Part shown: positions 13,623 through 26,959 of the stretch, one piece after another
Numbering within the stretch: the first letter of the stretch is position 1
Layout: each line of letters starts with the position of its first letter
DNA from: Lentinus brumalis
Taxonomy: Eukaryota > Basidiomycota > Agaricomycetes > Polyporales > Polyporaceae
Direction of reading: 5' to 3'
Assembly (NCBI GenBank): GCA_001792895.1
Contig: MARA01000002.1
Location: 2,542,001 to 2,606,000 of the forward strand
DNA: 64,000 bases
The notes under the pieces: model-generated
The model's input: only the letters and a program-made list of their open reading frames with translations
The model's database searches: none
Told to the model about the DNA's origin: nothing
Made by a program: the position numbers and the translations under genes

Positions 13623-15740
13623 ATGGACGCGTTCTTTGAGCCCATCGCAGATGCTACGGGTGCAACCGTTGATCAAATCAAGGCATGTGCTCTTTCAGCT
13701 TCCATGACGCGTTGCTGAAGTGTCCTTACTAGCTTATTTTCTGTTTGTTGTTCTCCTACCCACTCGGCAGTCTCTACATCCGCATACCGACATCCCACCC
13801 TGAGCTCAAGCACATATTCAGCATTGCAGTTACCTTCTTTTACCTGGGTCCAATACTAGGGCTATGGGGAGGCGCTGTACAACTTCTGGTGGACATAGTG
13901 GGGACGTATTACATCGCGCAGAGGGTGCAGACCAAGTCGATGCCATGGCTCGTATTTGCGTGAGTCCTCCAAGTTAAGCACACTAGTTGTTGCGCTCAGA
14001 ACTATTGGGGACAGGTTCACCATGGGGCATCTTACAATCAGGTGGGTTCGGTGATACACATTCATGCCAAGGTACGCCTCCGCTGACGCCACTAGTGCAG
14101 TCACATAATCCGAACCTTTGCTGAGGCTGGCTACGAAACCATTGAAATTTCTGGTCCACAAATGGTTCTTACGATGAAGTTGACCACATTTGCGTGGAAC
14201 ATATTGGACGGCAGGAGACCGGAGGAGGTAGGACCCAATGGGTCGAAAAACATGCTCGGGGCTGACATCTGCGCTAGGATCTGGACGCCTGGCAAACACA
14301 GCAGCGAGTTGCTGATTACCCATCACTGCTCGAGTTCCTAGGCTACGCGTAAGTCTCCGAACCCCATGGGGCTCACGAAGTGCTGACACGGCAAGTAGGT
14401 GCTACTTCCCCGGGTTCCTCGTGGGCCCCTACCTCACGTACAATGATTATCAGGCCTTGATTACTGGATCATTATACAAGTCGGCCGAGGAGAAGGAGGA
14501 GCAAGCAGTTAACGAAGCGAACCACCTATCTCAGCGATTGGTTCCTCACGGCCGCAAGCGAGTCGCGTTCAAGAAGATGTTCATCGGTCTCATCTTCCTC
14601 GGGTTATATGTTCTGTTCTGGCCCGAATTCAACTTCTCTCTCACCATTGAGGATGCATTCGAGTCCAGGCGCCTCCTCTCTCGGTATGTGTCTATTGCAC
14701 GTCTCGCGTGCGTAGTGCTCTTATCGCTCAAACGTGTTCAGTATCATCTTCCTACAAATATGCGGGTTTTTCGAGCGTACGAAGTATTATGCCATATGGA
14801 CACTAACGGAGGTGAGTCGACTAGCTATCTAGTTACCAAAATTATTAATGGGTTCGGTCAGGGTGCCTCCATCCAAACTGGCCTGGGCTTCACTGGCTAC
14901 ACCGAAGGGGGCCGAACCAAGTGGGAAGGCGCAAAGAATGTGGAAATCTGGAAGATCGAGTTCGCGGAGAACAACAAGGTATTGCTGGACTCTTGGAACA
15001 TGAAGACGAATGTGTGGCTACGCGAGTGCGTGTACAAGCGTGTCACCCCCAAGGGCAAGAAGCCCGGCTTCAGGAGTAGCCTCGCGACCTTCGCCACAAG
15101 TGCATTCTGGGTGAGTGTAGCCAGCGGTATGTCATTGTACAGCTCTAACCCAGTCATCGTTCCGCAGCACGGCATCGCCCCTGGCTACTACCTCTCGTTC
15201 TTCTTCTTCGCTTTCGTTCAAACTGCAGGCCGCCTCGCCCGAACGTACCTCCGCCCGCTCGTCCTGCCCGCCAACTACGTCGGCGGACGTGGCGCGCCAC
15301 CGCCGCCCCAGACACGCAAGAAGCAGCTCTACGACTACCTGGGCATCCTGACCACGGTGATGCTCACGAACTACGGCACTCTGCCGTTTATGCTGCTGAC
15401 GATCGACGACTCGTTCGTGGCGTGGAACAACGTGATGTGGTACGGACACTTCTTCATCGGGGGCGCCCTCGTCTTCTTCTACATGGGCGGCTCCGTCGTG
15501 CTGCACCATGCCCAGGCCGTCCGGGTGAAACAGGCCGTCTTCCAGATGGAACGCGAAGAGATTAACAAGACCGTGCAGGTACGCTCCGTGCCCAGCACTC
15601 CCTCGAGGGCGCCGACGCTTCCGCCCGTGGACCAGGTTGCGCAGGAGCTGGAGAAGGAGCTGGGAAACTTGGGTGGTGCTTCGGGCCATGGTGGTGGAAA
15701 GAACAAAAAGAAGAAGCAAGCAGCGACGAAGGAGGAATGA
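13623..15740 (+). CDS. MBOAT lysophospholipid acyltransferase (ALE1/LPT1-like)
   Basis: ER membrane O-acyltransferase that re-acylates lysophospholipids with acyl-CoA (Lands cycle). The ATG at 13623 begins MDAFFEPIADATGATVDQIK; exon 2 from 13733 reads LIFCLLFSYPLGSLYIRIP. Several small exons follow (FTMGHLTIS; HIIRTFAEAGYETIEISGPQ; DLDAWQTQQRVADYPSLLEF) before CYFPGFLVGPYLTYNDYQAL. The MBOAT catalytic pair is visible: the Asn region SWNMKTNVWLRECVYKRV at about 14990-15040 and the His in HGIAPGYYLSFFFF after the splice at about 15168. Multiple TM helices follow (NNVMWYGHFFIGGALVFFYM), then a Lys-rich tail GKNKKKKQAATKEE that may act as an ER-retention-type signal (inference). Intron 1 is non-canonical (GC-AG). 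Confidence 0.94.
13683..13732 (+). other. Non-canonical GC-AG intron in the acyltransferase gene
   Basis: Exon 1 must end in phase 0 at AAG (13682) and exon 2 must start at CTT (13733) to give ...VDQIK-LIFCLLFSYPLG. The 50-nt intervening sequence starts GCATGT and ends TTACTAG. AAG|GCATGT fits the GC-donor consensus, and GT choices nearby put the second exon out of frame. Confidence 0.75.
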
Positions 15741-16054
15741 AGTAGCATTGCCTCCAGGAGTTCGGACGGTGGAGGGCTGGTGGTTATGACTAGAAAAGTA
15801 TAGATACGTCAGGCATCGATCAGTACGACCCGTTGTCAATGTTATGGGCGAGTCGTGGACGAGTCTGCTCAACTCTGTCACTCTGTGTTCGACTTGGTTC
15901 TCTGCACGTTGCGGATGCATGACAATTACTCAGTAGGCGCGAGCGCTTGTGAAGCACTCCTCCTTGCGACTAACCCTTCGCGTGTCGGGCTTCTACACAT
16001 ACGCTTGCGTCCACTCGACGCGACGCGACCACTACAACTCTTTGCATATTCACG
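15741..16054. other. Intergenic region before TAF9
   Basis: 314 bp between two plus-strand genes. It would hold the acyltransferase 3' UTR and the TAF9 promoter; nothing else could be supported. Confidence 0.5.
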
Positions 16055-16962
16055 ATGTCACGACAAGCTGTCGCAGATACCATCCCACCATCAGCACGAG
16101 CGATTGCACTATTGCTCGCGTCCACACCAACAGTCCAGGACGCGCAGCCCGGCGTGCTGCACCAACTGCTCGAGTTCTCGAACCGCTACACCGCGCAAGT
16201 ACTATCTGATGCGCTCGTATACGCGGAGCATGCTGGGCGATCGGGCAAGGTCGAGATGGAGGACGTCGTGCTTGCGGTGCAGGCACGCGTAGGATGGGAA
16301 TTCGGTGGTCGCGTCCCCAAAGAGGTGCGCTTTCCGTTCATGCCTCCCGCTGGCGCGAGTGTGTCCTCGCCGGATGCACCTCCGTTTCTTCCTATGTGAA
16401 CTGTGCGTAAGGTGTGACTGACGCGTCTCCCCGCTCCCGACAGTACATGCTCTCGCTCGCAACCCAAACCAACTCCGTCCCGCTCCCCTCCGTGCCCGAG
16501 GTCTATGGCGTCCGCCTCCCGCCCGCCTCCGAGTGCCTCACGGCGGTCGACTTTGACCTCGTGCCGAACAAGCCCCCGCCAGGCGTGAAGCTCTTCGACG
16601 AGGAAATCGAGGAGGTCGAAGAGTCGGAGTCCGACGACGACGATATGGAGCCCGCACCCCTACCTGCCCCGCAGGCGCAACAGCAACCACAACAGTATCA
16701 ACCCCAGCAGCAGCAGGCGTATATACCCCCGATTGCCCCAGCGCTGCCGCACACCCCGTCGGACGTGGACATGCTCACGCCTGGCGCGGTCCCGGCCGAG
16801 GAGGGGAGCGAGGGGGAGGAGGACGACGGGCTCTTCGCGGGTGGGGACGAGGAGGAGGAAGAGAGCGCGGACGAGGCGATGGAGGATGTTACTGCGTCGG
16901 GCGGAGTCGATGCTGCGAATGGTATGAAGCGGAAGCTGGTGGAAGAGGAGGACTACGATTAG
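16055..16962 (+). CDS. TAF9: TFIID subunit 9 (TAF9), histone-fold
   Basis: Subunit of TFIID and SAGA, pairing with TAF6 through a histone fold. Exon 1 is 16055-16324, the intron 119 nt (16325-16443), exon 2 16444-16962; 262 residues. The fold runs from about residue 9 to 90: IPPSARAIALLLASTPTVQD, LHQLLEFSNRYTAQVLSDAL, VYAEHAGRSGKVEMEDVVLA and VGWEFGGRVPKEYMLSLATQ. The conserved NSVPLP follows, as in other TAF9s. The C-terminal half is acidic and Gln/Pro-rich, with long Asp/Glu runs (EEVEESESDDDDMEP, EEGSEGEEDDG) and a final MKRKLVEEEDYD. The intron falls inside the otherwise continuous conserved region, which makes the junction (KE-YM) secure. Confidence 0.95.
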
Positions 16963-17181
16963 GAAGGTCTGGGCGCGGTGCGTTGTGCTTCGCCTGGGAT
17001 TCGTTCGCACTCTTCTCTTCGCTGCTGTTACGCGTGGAAGGACGCTCTGTAGGTATATGTGATGTTGTATAGTATGATATAATGCATGGTGCTTAGTCTA
17101 GCTACATGAAAACGTAACCCCCGTCCGTCCAGAAGTATAAGCATAGTGAACAGCAAATATGGAAGCCGGATCCGGGGCATG

Positions 17182-19667
17182 TCAGGCAGACCCGGGAAGT
17201 ACAATGTTACCTTGCGACATCTGCTGTGCGAGGATAGCAAACAGCACCACGAGCAAGGCAACGATAAAGAGTAACCATGATCCCCACGCTATGAAGCCAG
17301 ATTAGCACTCTGCGGCCACGTCAAAGCGAACCACACTCACAGGTGGCGCCAAGGTTTGGCGGGATGGCGGCAACGCGTATCGTGTTATCCGCACTTCCAG
17401 AAATGAGTATGTCGGACGAGGGGCTGAAGCGTATCGTGGTCGGCGGGAACTCGTGCGCTTTGAGGATGGTTAGAAGCGGCTATGAGCGCCACAGCCGGTC
17501 AGTGGGTGTCCAGATAGTGTCAGTGGCGTCAGAAGGACTTACCGCCAACGTCTGTGAATCGAGCACGCCGACGCCCAGGTCGGAGGAACCGAAGGCCAAC
17601 AGTTTGCCATCGGGGCTAACTGGCAGTCAGCATATGCGCGGAACGACAGTCTTCAGCAACGAACCTTATGTCGAAGCAGGTCACTCCGCGGTCGCTAACC
17701 TGGCGGGTCTTTGTGACGTTCCAGGTATCCGTGTTCCATTTGCAAACGAAGGCCCGCCTCGGTGACGACTTTGTCCGCGTTCGTGGTGGCACAGTATTCG
17801 ACACGGTGTAAAGTGTCTTCTCGTCTTTGGGGTGAAACCTGATATGCCCTTAGTTCGGCGGAGGAAGCTGAAAGTAGAAGAGGTGCTCACCTGACGGCGC
17901 GGTAGCTACTTCCAGCGTCCTTGCCGGGCAGTAACGGTCTGTCAATAGTCTGCAAAAGTTCTAGCTGGGGTTCGCTCTGTTTCTCCGCGGGTTTGTTGTC
18001 TTCCGATGGGAGCGCGTATACGAGGAGGCTAACTGTGGTCGCGACAACTAGCTAGAAGCGGAGAGTCAATTCATAGAACATGGCAAGCCGATCTCTAGAC
18101 TCACCCTGTTGGACGAGAAGGCCGCATCGTAGATCTCGCCTTTCTCCAGGTGGATTGGCGCAGCGATAGGATGTAAAGATGGATAGTCGAGGACAGAGAG
18201 CTGAGTAGAGTCAATTGTGAGCTCACAAAGGAGACCAGCACAAGGACGTACGTCGCGAGTGCCGCCAACAGCCAACAGACTGCCAGTTGGAGAAAAGACG
18301 GTGACTTTCTGGGTGAAAGGTCAGCCTACCCTCCCGATGTGATTGAGAAAGTCGATTTGACAGGAAGGGTGTCCGCCGTCAATCACGCTGAGCCATCGCC
18401 GTCACACGCGCCACCCCGACTGCAGCCACTGTTGCAATCGTAGATGAATAACCACTTTGTTTCCCGGGCGTGTATTCTTTTCCGCCACGGGGGGTGCTTT
18501 GAAACATCTCGTCCAGATTGGCCCGGCTCTCCCTTACTCGTCAAGACCACTTGCGAGCCCAATATGCTAGGATGATGAGAGATAGCAGCCACGGGTCGAG
18601 GACGAGGCAGGTCGGTCTAAGCGACGCGGCAAAGAAGCAGACGTGTTCGAGGCCATCGCGGCGGGTACACTCGTTGAGCAACCCCGCACGAGAACGTCCG
18701 AGCGACTAGGAACTGACCAAGACGTTGAGCCTCTGCAGAACTCACAGTGACGGATGATCCGCCTAGTCCCGCTCCAGCCTCCTGCCCTGACCGCGGCTGC
18801 CAAGTCCCGATGCCTCGCTCGCCACCATGCCAGCAGCATTGGTTTGGCCGGCAGCACATACGCTATGTGATATGCCAATTGTGCGACCTAGACCTTTACC
18901 ACCACCATGCACTTGCTTCACAACATGCGCCGCGCAATGCAGCGCACGCGTCCAACACTTCTACGCCGGGTTCGGGCCCCCTCAGTCATGGGTTTTGTGA
19001 AGCGCGTGGAGGGCGGGTGCGTTAGAAGCAGTGGCCTCGGCGCTACTACCTGCGACTTCAGGGATGAGGACCCCGATGCGCAGACTGCCCGCCGGACAAA
19101 CATCCCAGTGACTTTTCGCCCGCACGACTCCTTGGTCGGCCGAACAGACTCACGTATACTTGTACTCACCTGGAAGTCATCATCCACCCCGGACAACGCT
19201 AGTGTGCTCTTTGCTTGCGCGAACGAGATCCTGCGGCGTTTACTGAGCTAACTGCCATACCGGCGGTGGCAAAGCACACTCACTTGTTCTCCTTCACGTT
19301 GAATACGCGACAGTTCTGGTTTGGGCCGAACTTGAACGCGTCTTCGGAGCTGTTGATACCTGCGACAATCTCCTCCCTCGACGGGTGAGCAGCCATGCTC
19401 ATTGGAGCGTCTTCTCCGCTCGCCAGCTCGAGTTCATCCACAAGTTCAACCTTCGCGTGTCCTTCGACATGATAGAGCCGCTAAGCCATGTTTCCGTACA
19501 TTGATCACCGATAGCAGCATCAGAGAAAGCACACGTACCAGCTTGTTCTTGATCCCAGTCTTGGACTGCCCTCCACCACCACCCAGGACGAACTCAGTCG
19601 GAGAGACGAAGGCGCATGAATAGACAGGAAACGAGGGCAGTGGATGTAAAGTATGTTTCGTCCGCAT
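17182..19667 (-). CDS. SEC12-like guanine nucleotide exchange factor for Sar1
   Basis: ER membrane WD40 protein that loads Sar1 with GTP to start COPII coats. The ATG at 19667-19665 gives MRTKHTLHPLPSFPVYSCAF, then EFVLGGGGGQSKTGIKNKL, the SEC12/PREB GGGG signature with its Asn-Lys. Later exons give KVELVDELELASGEDAPMSM, FKFGPNQNCRVFNVKENK, STLALSGVDDDFQ, then KVTVFSPTGSLLAVGGTRD, IYDAAFSSN, AFVCKWNTDTWNVTK, SPDGKLLAFGSSDLGVGVLD and FSPSSDILISGSADNTIRV: WD40 blades. The last exon encodes one C-terminal TM helix, WLLFIVALLVVLFAILAQQM, and a very short lumenal tail. Intron 18309-19169 is 861 nt, far longer than the others. Divergent from the NIPA gene. Confidence 0.9.
18309..19169 (-). other. 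861-nt intron in the SEC12-like gene
   Basis: The donor CAG|GTGAGT (intron from 19169) and the acceptor ACCCAG (intron to 18309) are both phase 0 and join DDDFQ to KVTVFSPTG, the order seen in the family. Other introns of this gene and its neighbours are about 50-120 nt. No exon of the WD40 protein is missing across it, so the extra sequence looks like an insertion or a nested element. I could not find clear terminal repeats or a protein in it. Confidence 0.65.
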
Positions 19668-20044
19668 CAGTACCGTCTTCAACGTATACACAGAGTCCGT
19701 GTAAACCAGACGAGGCAAGCCAGGAGGGTCTGGAGCACGACAGCAGCGCGGGTGATGAGCGTAACAAAGCAGGAGGCGTGTCTGCTGCAAGCGAGGCCCC
19801 CGTCCGCGGTGACGCGCCGGGCGCCTGTGTTGTGCGCGATCGGCGGGCCGGACCTGGCCGGACCGCACAGCAGGCTGCTTTCGATTCGCATCCGCGGACT
19901 TCGCAGTGTGGCTTCCTGCTCCTCGCCTCCCTCCACCACCGTCTGTCCACCGTGTCGCTAAGTTATGTCTTGCTCTGCATGACCTGCTCTTTCTGCTGCT
20001 CTGCACATAGTCTGTACCTGCTCTAGACGTCTCGCACAGTGCCC
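19668..20044. promoter_or_regulatory. Divergent promoter region of SEC12-like and NIPA genes
   Basis: The 377 bp between the two ATGs must carry both promoters. An upstream ATG at about 19979 opens a short out-of-place frame before the NIPA start. No clear TATA box is seen. Confidence 0.4.
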
Positions 20045-22405
<2,361 letters not shown>

Positions 22406-23120
22406 CGGTTCACGGACAGTGTGGAGACTGGGCCAGGGGAGGGAGGGAAGGCACATGTGTGACTATCGTTGTGTCGCTGCGGAGTCGGCCAGCGGCCAGG
22501 ACTGAGACCGGAAAGTAATCTATATCATGTAAACCGTCCGAACAACCGTATGTACATGTCGTATTCGTGCGTCGTCATCTCAGTGTCAGTTCGTATGCGT
22601 CGTTACGGCACTCAGGCACGGTGGTAACCCCATCCAAGCCGAAGTCCGACCGGGCGTAAAGCTCGCACACAAAGGCCACGGATGCACATGGAACAATCGA
22701 CGAGTTATGTGACCTACGTAAGATATGTGCGAAACACCGTGCAACGCGAAGAAGAAATGCAGATAACCCAAGCGCAGAGAGCCAGATGCGTAGTGTGTGG
22801 TATGCGAAAATGAGATGGCAGCGATGATGCAGTAACAAAGAACTCGTAAGAACCGCGGAATGAGCACTCGCACTGCCGGGGAGAGCGCATCCCGGCACCG
22901 CAATAAATTATCCGTCCATGCGAAGAAGCCCGACCATGAAAGACAAGATCTGGCCCTCTGCTATCCATCCACCAAACAACTAAAGGCACCCAGCTGCCCG
23001 ACTCGAGTCGACGACGGCGAAGACGAATGGTTGAACGACAATGGACTCCTCGAAGACAACATACACGACTCCAGACATGCGTAACGTGATGGTGATGTGA
23101 GGTAGGTTCGGGGCCGGAGC
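22406..23120. other. Convergent intergenic region
   Basis: About 715 bp between the NIPA stop (+) and the stop of the one-TM protein (-). Only 3' UTRs are expected; short open frames on either strand look random. Confidence 0.5.
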
Positions 23121-23933
23121 CTATGCAGCGGCTGGAAGGCGGACCTCTGAGATGATGTCGTTATCATTGCTCTGCTCGGGGGCGGCTTCCTCGATCACAA
23201 AGGACCGCGCGGACGTGACAGGGACCGGCGCCCAAAGAGCGCGAAGGTTGAACCAGCCGGCAGTAGAGTGGTCAGCCGCATCCTCGGTGTCTTGTGCGTC
23301 CACCCTGGCGCCGAACACGTCCATGGCTTCAGCGGGACGCGCAAGTGACGATAGGTCAATGTCGTGATCGAGCGCCATGCCAAACTCGATGTGGGGGTGG
23401 TTGGTCGCAACCCGGTGCAGGACGACGTGCGAGGCCATGATGAAGAGCAGGACGAAGAGGAGGATGATCGTCCGGATGCGACTCCTCAAAGAGAAGGAAT
23501 TGCTGCTCCGTTCATCGAAAGTTGCCTTGAAGGGCGTTGTGGGAAGCTGGATCTGAGACGGCAGGTATGACCGGAAGGACGGCACCAGAGTGGACAGGCG
23601 TTGGGAGAACGTAGGGCTCGGTGGAGGCGCAACGAATGCGATGAAGAATTCGCTCTCGAACACAGGGGACGAGGGGGTGACGATGATGGCAGGAAGCTCA
23701 GCCTTCTCGTCAACAATGGGCCGGGTGAGGTCTGCGACGCGCGACACATGTTAATGATTGGTTCTCGTTGGCCATCCAAACGCTCCTGATCAATTTCACG
23801 TACCCAGTGGTGCCGGGATGAGGGTGTAGTCGAGCCTCTGAGGGAGACGGTTGAGACGAGGAGCTAGACCATAGTATTCATGGTGGGGAGTGAGATAGCG
23901 GCCGTGAGCTCTCGACTTCCTTCGGTAGGGCAT
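23121..23933 (-). CDS. Unknown protein with one transmembrane helix
   Basis: Not recognised. Two exons, 23933-23804 and 23731-23121, with a 72-nt intron, give 246 residues. The ATG at 23933-23931 opens MPYRRKSRAHGRYLTPHHEY, then YYGLAPRLNRLPQRLDYTLI; the junction PAPL-DLTRPIVDEKAELPA is in phase. Residues around 110-150 hold a basic stretch, SLRSRIRTI, followed by one hydrophobic helix, ILLFVLLFIMASHVVLH. The C-terminal half is acidic and Ala-rich (DIDLSSLARPAEAMDVFG, APEQSNDNDIISEVRLPAAA). By the positive-inside rule the N-terminus would be cytosolic. No signal peptide is seen. Divergent from the WD40 gene, 416 bp apart. Confidence 0.75.
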
Positions 23934-24349
23934 AGAGGAAGGCGACAGGACTCACGAGCGCGACGCATACTCGTAATAAGAGTATAAATAATACAGGGGC
24001 GAAGGCGAGGACTGGAAGTCTATGGGGAGGCGATTTTGCGGATAGGGAGAAGCAGCTTTAAAGCCGTGGCGGTCGGTCGTCTAGAGCCGGGGGCGAAAAG
24101 AGCGTGTGGTAAAAGAGAGTGAGATGCTAGCAAGCAAAGCACGACAGGGCCGGCGGCGTCGTAGACAGCGAAGGCGACGACGACGGGGACAGCGAGGACG
24201 ACGAGGAGAGACAAGGATGGGCGGCCAGAACGAGCACCGACCGCCCTGTACCGCCCACCAGGCGCCCGTCGCTACCCTGCTTACCTAAGCGTCGTAGTAG
24301 TCCAAAATTCCCCTCTGCGTCGCCCGCCAAGCCTCTCAGTTCTCCTGCC

Positions 24350-25881
24350 ATGTCCCTCCTCGAAGCGCAGTCTTTCAGGCCCTCCTCGAACCCCGTCGGC
24401 TCCGCAAAGCTCCCCGCAGGGGCATATGTTCTCTCTCTCGCGTCTCTGCCGTCTTTCTACGCAGCCGCGGCGTCGGCGCCCTCAAATGCAATCCATCTCT
24501 TCGACAGGGAACGCCTTCGGAACGTCCACACGCTGCCCGGCCATGCAGACGCCATCACGACGCTCAGATCTGTGCCGAATGTTGCCAACGCCGTCAGCCA
24601 CGCCCTCCTCTCATCAGGCAAGGACGGTGCAGTCAAAGTTTGGGACGAGCGCGCCGGGTCCGCCGCACTCCGATGTAAGCCTCTCTCCTGCATGCCTGAC
24701 CCATGATGTACCTACGACTCAATGGAGACTACGATCCATGTTTGCAAATATACACTGCTCGTTCCCTGCCTCGTCCGACCGCCGAGTAGTGACTGCATCA
24801 ACCGCTGGCAGCCCCCGCGCACTGCTCTCCTGTGATGTATCCGCTGACGGGATGACCATCGCCGCCGGCACCGAGCTGCACGGCGAGGATGCGTCGATTC
24901 TATATTGGTAAGTTCGGACGCACTACATACGTTCGCATCGTCCGCGTACCTAGCCTGCGCCGATCGTCCCTTTTTATATTGAAACTTACCACTTCCAGGG
25001 ATCCCCGGAGTCCGGCTGCGCCCCTGCGTGTGCATTCATCCACGCATTCCGAGGACATCACGGCGCTGCATTTCTACCGCAATGGGAAGATGTTGCTCTC
25101 TGCGTCTTCCGACGGACTGGTGTGTACGTCTAATGCGGAAGAGACGGACGAGGACGAGGCCGGTGTGCACGTTGGGAACTGGGGCTGCAGTATAGCGCAA
25201 GCAGGTTGGATGCACGACATTGCAGGTCGGCCAGCTGTCTGGGCCTCCAGCGACATGGAGACATTCAGTGTATGGACAAGCGAGGTACTTCACCCCATTT
25301 TCGCGTCCAATTTGCAGTTCACTCATGGCGATTCATTTGGACAGCTTGATCGACTACTGGACGTCGACATCCGTCAGCCGTCGGTGCACAGACAGGACCT
25401 AACATGGGTCACCGACTACCTCATTGGATGCCACACAACCCTGCAACCCCTCGGGGACTCGGATAGCGATCTCTGCATATTCGCAGGTTCCAATGAGTGC
25501 GCTTGGGCCCCTTCTCTCCTTTCTCATCTGCTTACATCTGTACAGGGGCGATATTGCACTGATCACTAGGCCGACATTTGCGGATCCCAATGCGCCGTGG
25601 GTGCTAGAACGTACCTGGACCACTGGCCACGCAGGCGTAGTCCGCGCTGTATTGTGGGACGAGGGGGTGCGTTATGCCTGCAATTCAATTTTGCCTGTTC
25701 ACTAATGACAGGCTTCACGCAGAGCAACATCCTGCTTACTGGCGGAGAGGATTCGAAGATCAACGTCTGGACTGCGAAAGGCTCCTCGGAGTCGGTTGTG
25801 CTGACGAAACGGGGGAACGACGTCGATCCGATGGACATCGACGAGGACGACATGTCCGGTCGCAAGAAGCGGCGTGCATAG
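24350..25881 (+). CDS. WD40-repeat protein, WDR89-like
   Basis: Beta-propeller protein of the WDR89 group; function unknown. The ATG at 24350 gives MSLLEAQSFRPSSNPVGSAK. Blades visible in order: NAIHLFDRERLRNVHTLPGH, HALLSSGKDGAVKVWDERAG, VSADGMTIAAGTELHGEDAS-ILYWDPRSP, HSEDITALHFYRNGKMLLSA, DMETFSVWTSE, DLCIFAGSNEGDIALI, HAGVVRAVLWDEG and NILLTGGEDSKINVWTAKG. The protein ends MDIDEDDMSGRKKRRA, an acidic stretch plus a basic cluster that could serve nuclear import (inference). At least six introns are needed. Some junctions, notably around 24670-24790, are approximate. Confidence 0.87.
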
Positions 25882-26959
25882 ATCACATTCAAAATCATGT
25901 CTCTTGGACGCAACGCAAAGGAACGGTTGTTCCTGGCCACGAAAGTGGACCAGGTTTGTATCTGACAAAATCCCCATCAGTTTGGGGTGGGAAATTCCAC
26001 GTGGCAGCAGCTTCTGTGTTTCAGGTCACTCGAATAGACGATTGTTTCTCGCGTTCAGCGACCTCACCATTCGGAGTCTTGGAACGCATTCGGACAGTCT
26101 AGCGCGAGGACGCAAGGGTCGACGGCCTCAAGAAAGGGAACACTGGAACACGTTGCTGTCTTTTGCCAATGGTTTGTAGAGGGCAACGATCTTCAGCATA
26201 ATTCCACCGATTTACTGGGGGATCGCGGCGGACGAGGGCGGGGCGCAGGCCCGCTCTCGTGCGCCGCGTGACAAGGAACCCAAGATTGGAACTTCGAGCT
26301 TCGAGTCTGAGTCTCAGGTGGTAGGCCGCATGATCGATGAGGGTGGGCGAAGCCCGCCCAACTCGTGTAAGTAATTGAACTTGCTTGCTGTCTACGGGTC
26401 TGTGCTACATAGTGGTGGCGTCCTAAACTGTTTGATCACCACAGAACATTCACTGCCGATGCACCTCAAGTCTTCAACTGGGTAGATCGAACAAACCCTG
26501 TGGCCAGGTGTGCCCGGAGGGGCGATGCTTATTTAACATAGGATCGTGCAAGTGAATTGGATTCATGTACAGAATGAACATTCGGCACAGCAAGATTCAA
26601 TACTTAGTAGCTCGCACGCAATACTTAAGGAGTGCCATAGCATCAGGTGCTTAGCACTTTGACTGATTGCGGATTGATCACAGATGACAGTACGTTAGAC
26701 ACACTCATAGTAACTAGCAATACACCTGCAGCCGCGATATGGCACGTGTAATCAATACTTTCGCACTTTCCGCAGGAGGGCGGGACCGCGATACTAGATC
26801 TCGATGCGTAGACGCGCGTCGGGACACGCTCAGCTGATCGTGCGGGGTAACTGCAAGTTCCGGACAGCCGAGGTCGCGCTCTGAACTGGCTCTGAACGTC
26901 GCGACGACTCCTACCACCACCTCTCCAGTACTTGCGACAGTCACGACTTGCTGCTCAAC
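25882..26959. other. Intergenic region, about 1.1 kb
   Basis: Between two plus-strand genes. It contains the WD40 3' UTR and the carboxylase promoter. The stretch 26500-26760 is visibly more AT-rich than its surroundings. No gene is supported. Confidence 0.5.

Noticed and set aside
15132..15920. 262-codon open frame antisense to the acyltransferase 3' exon
   Set aside because: It mirrors the codon pattern of the true MBOAT exon and has an Arg/His/Val-rich composition typical of antisense shadows.
18567..19251. Several open frames inside the long SEC12-like intron
   Set aside because: None has a conserved motif, and both strands are equally open; kept only as an intron-insertion finding.
19979..20032. 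Upstream ATG before the NIPA gene
   Set aside because: May be a short uORF, but the transcription start is unknown.
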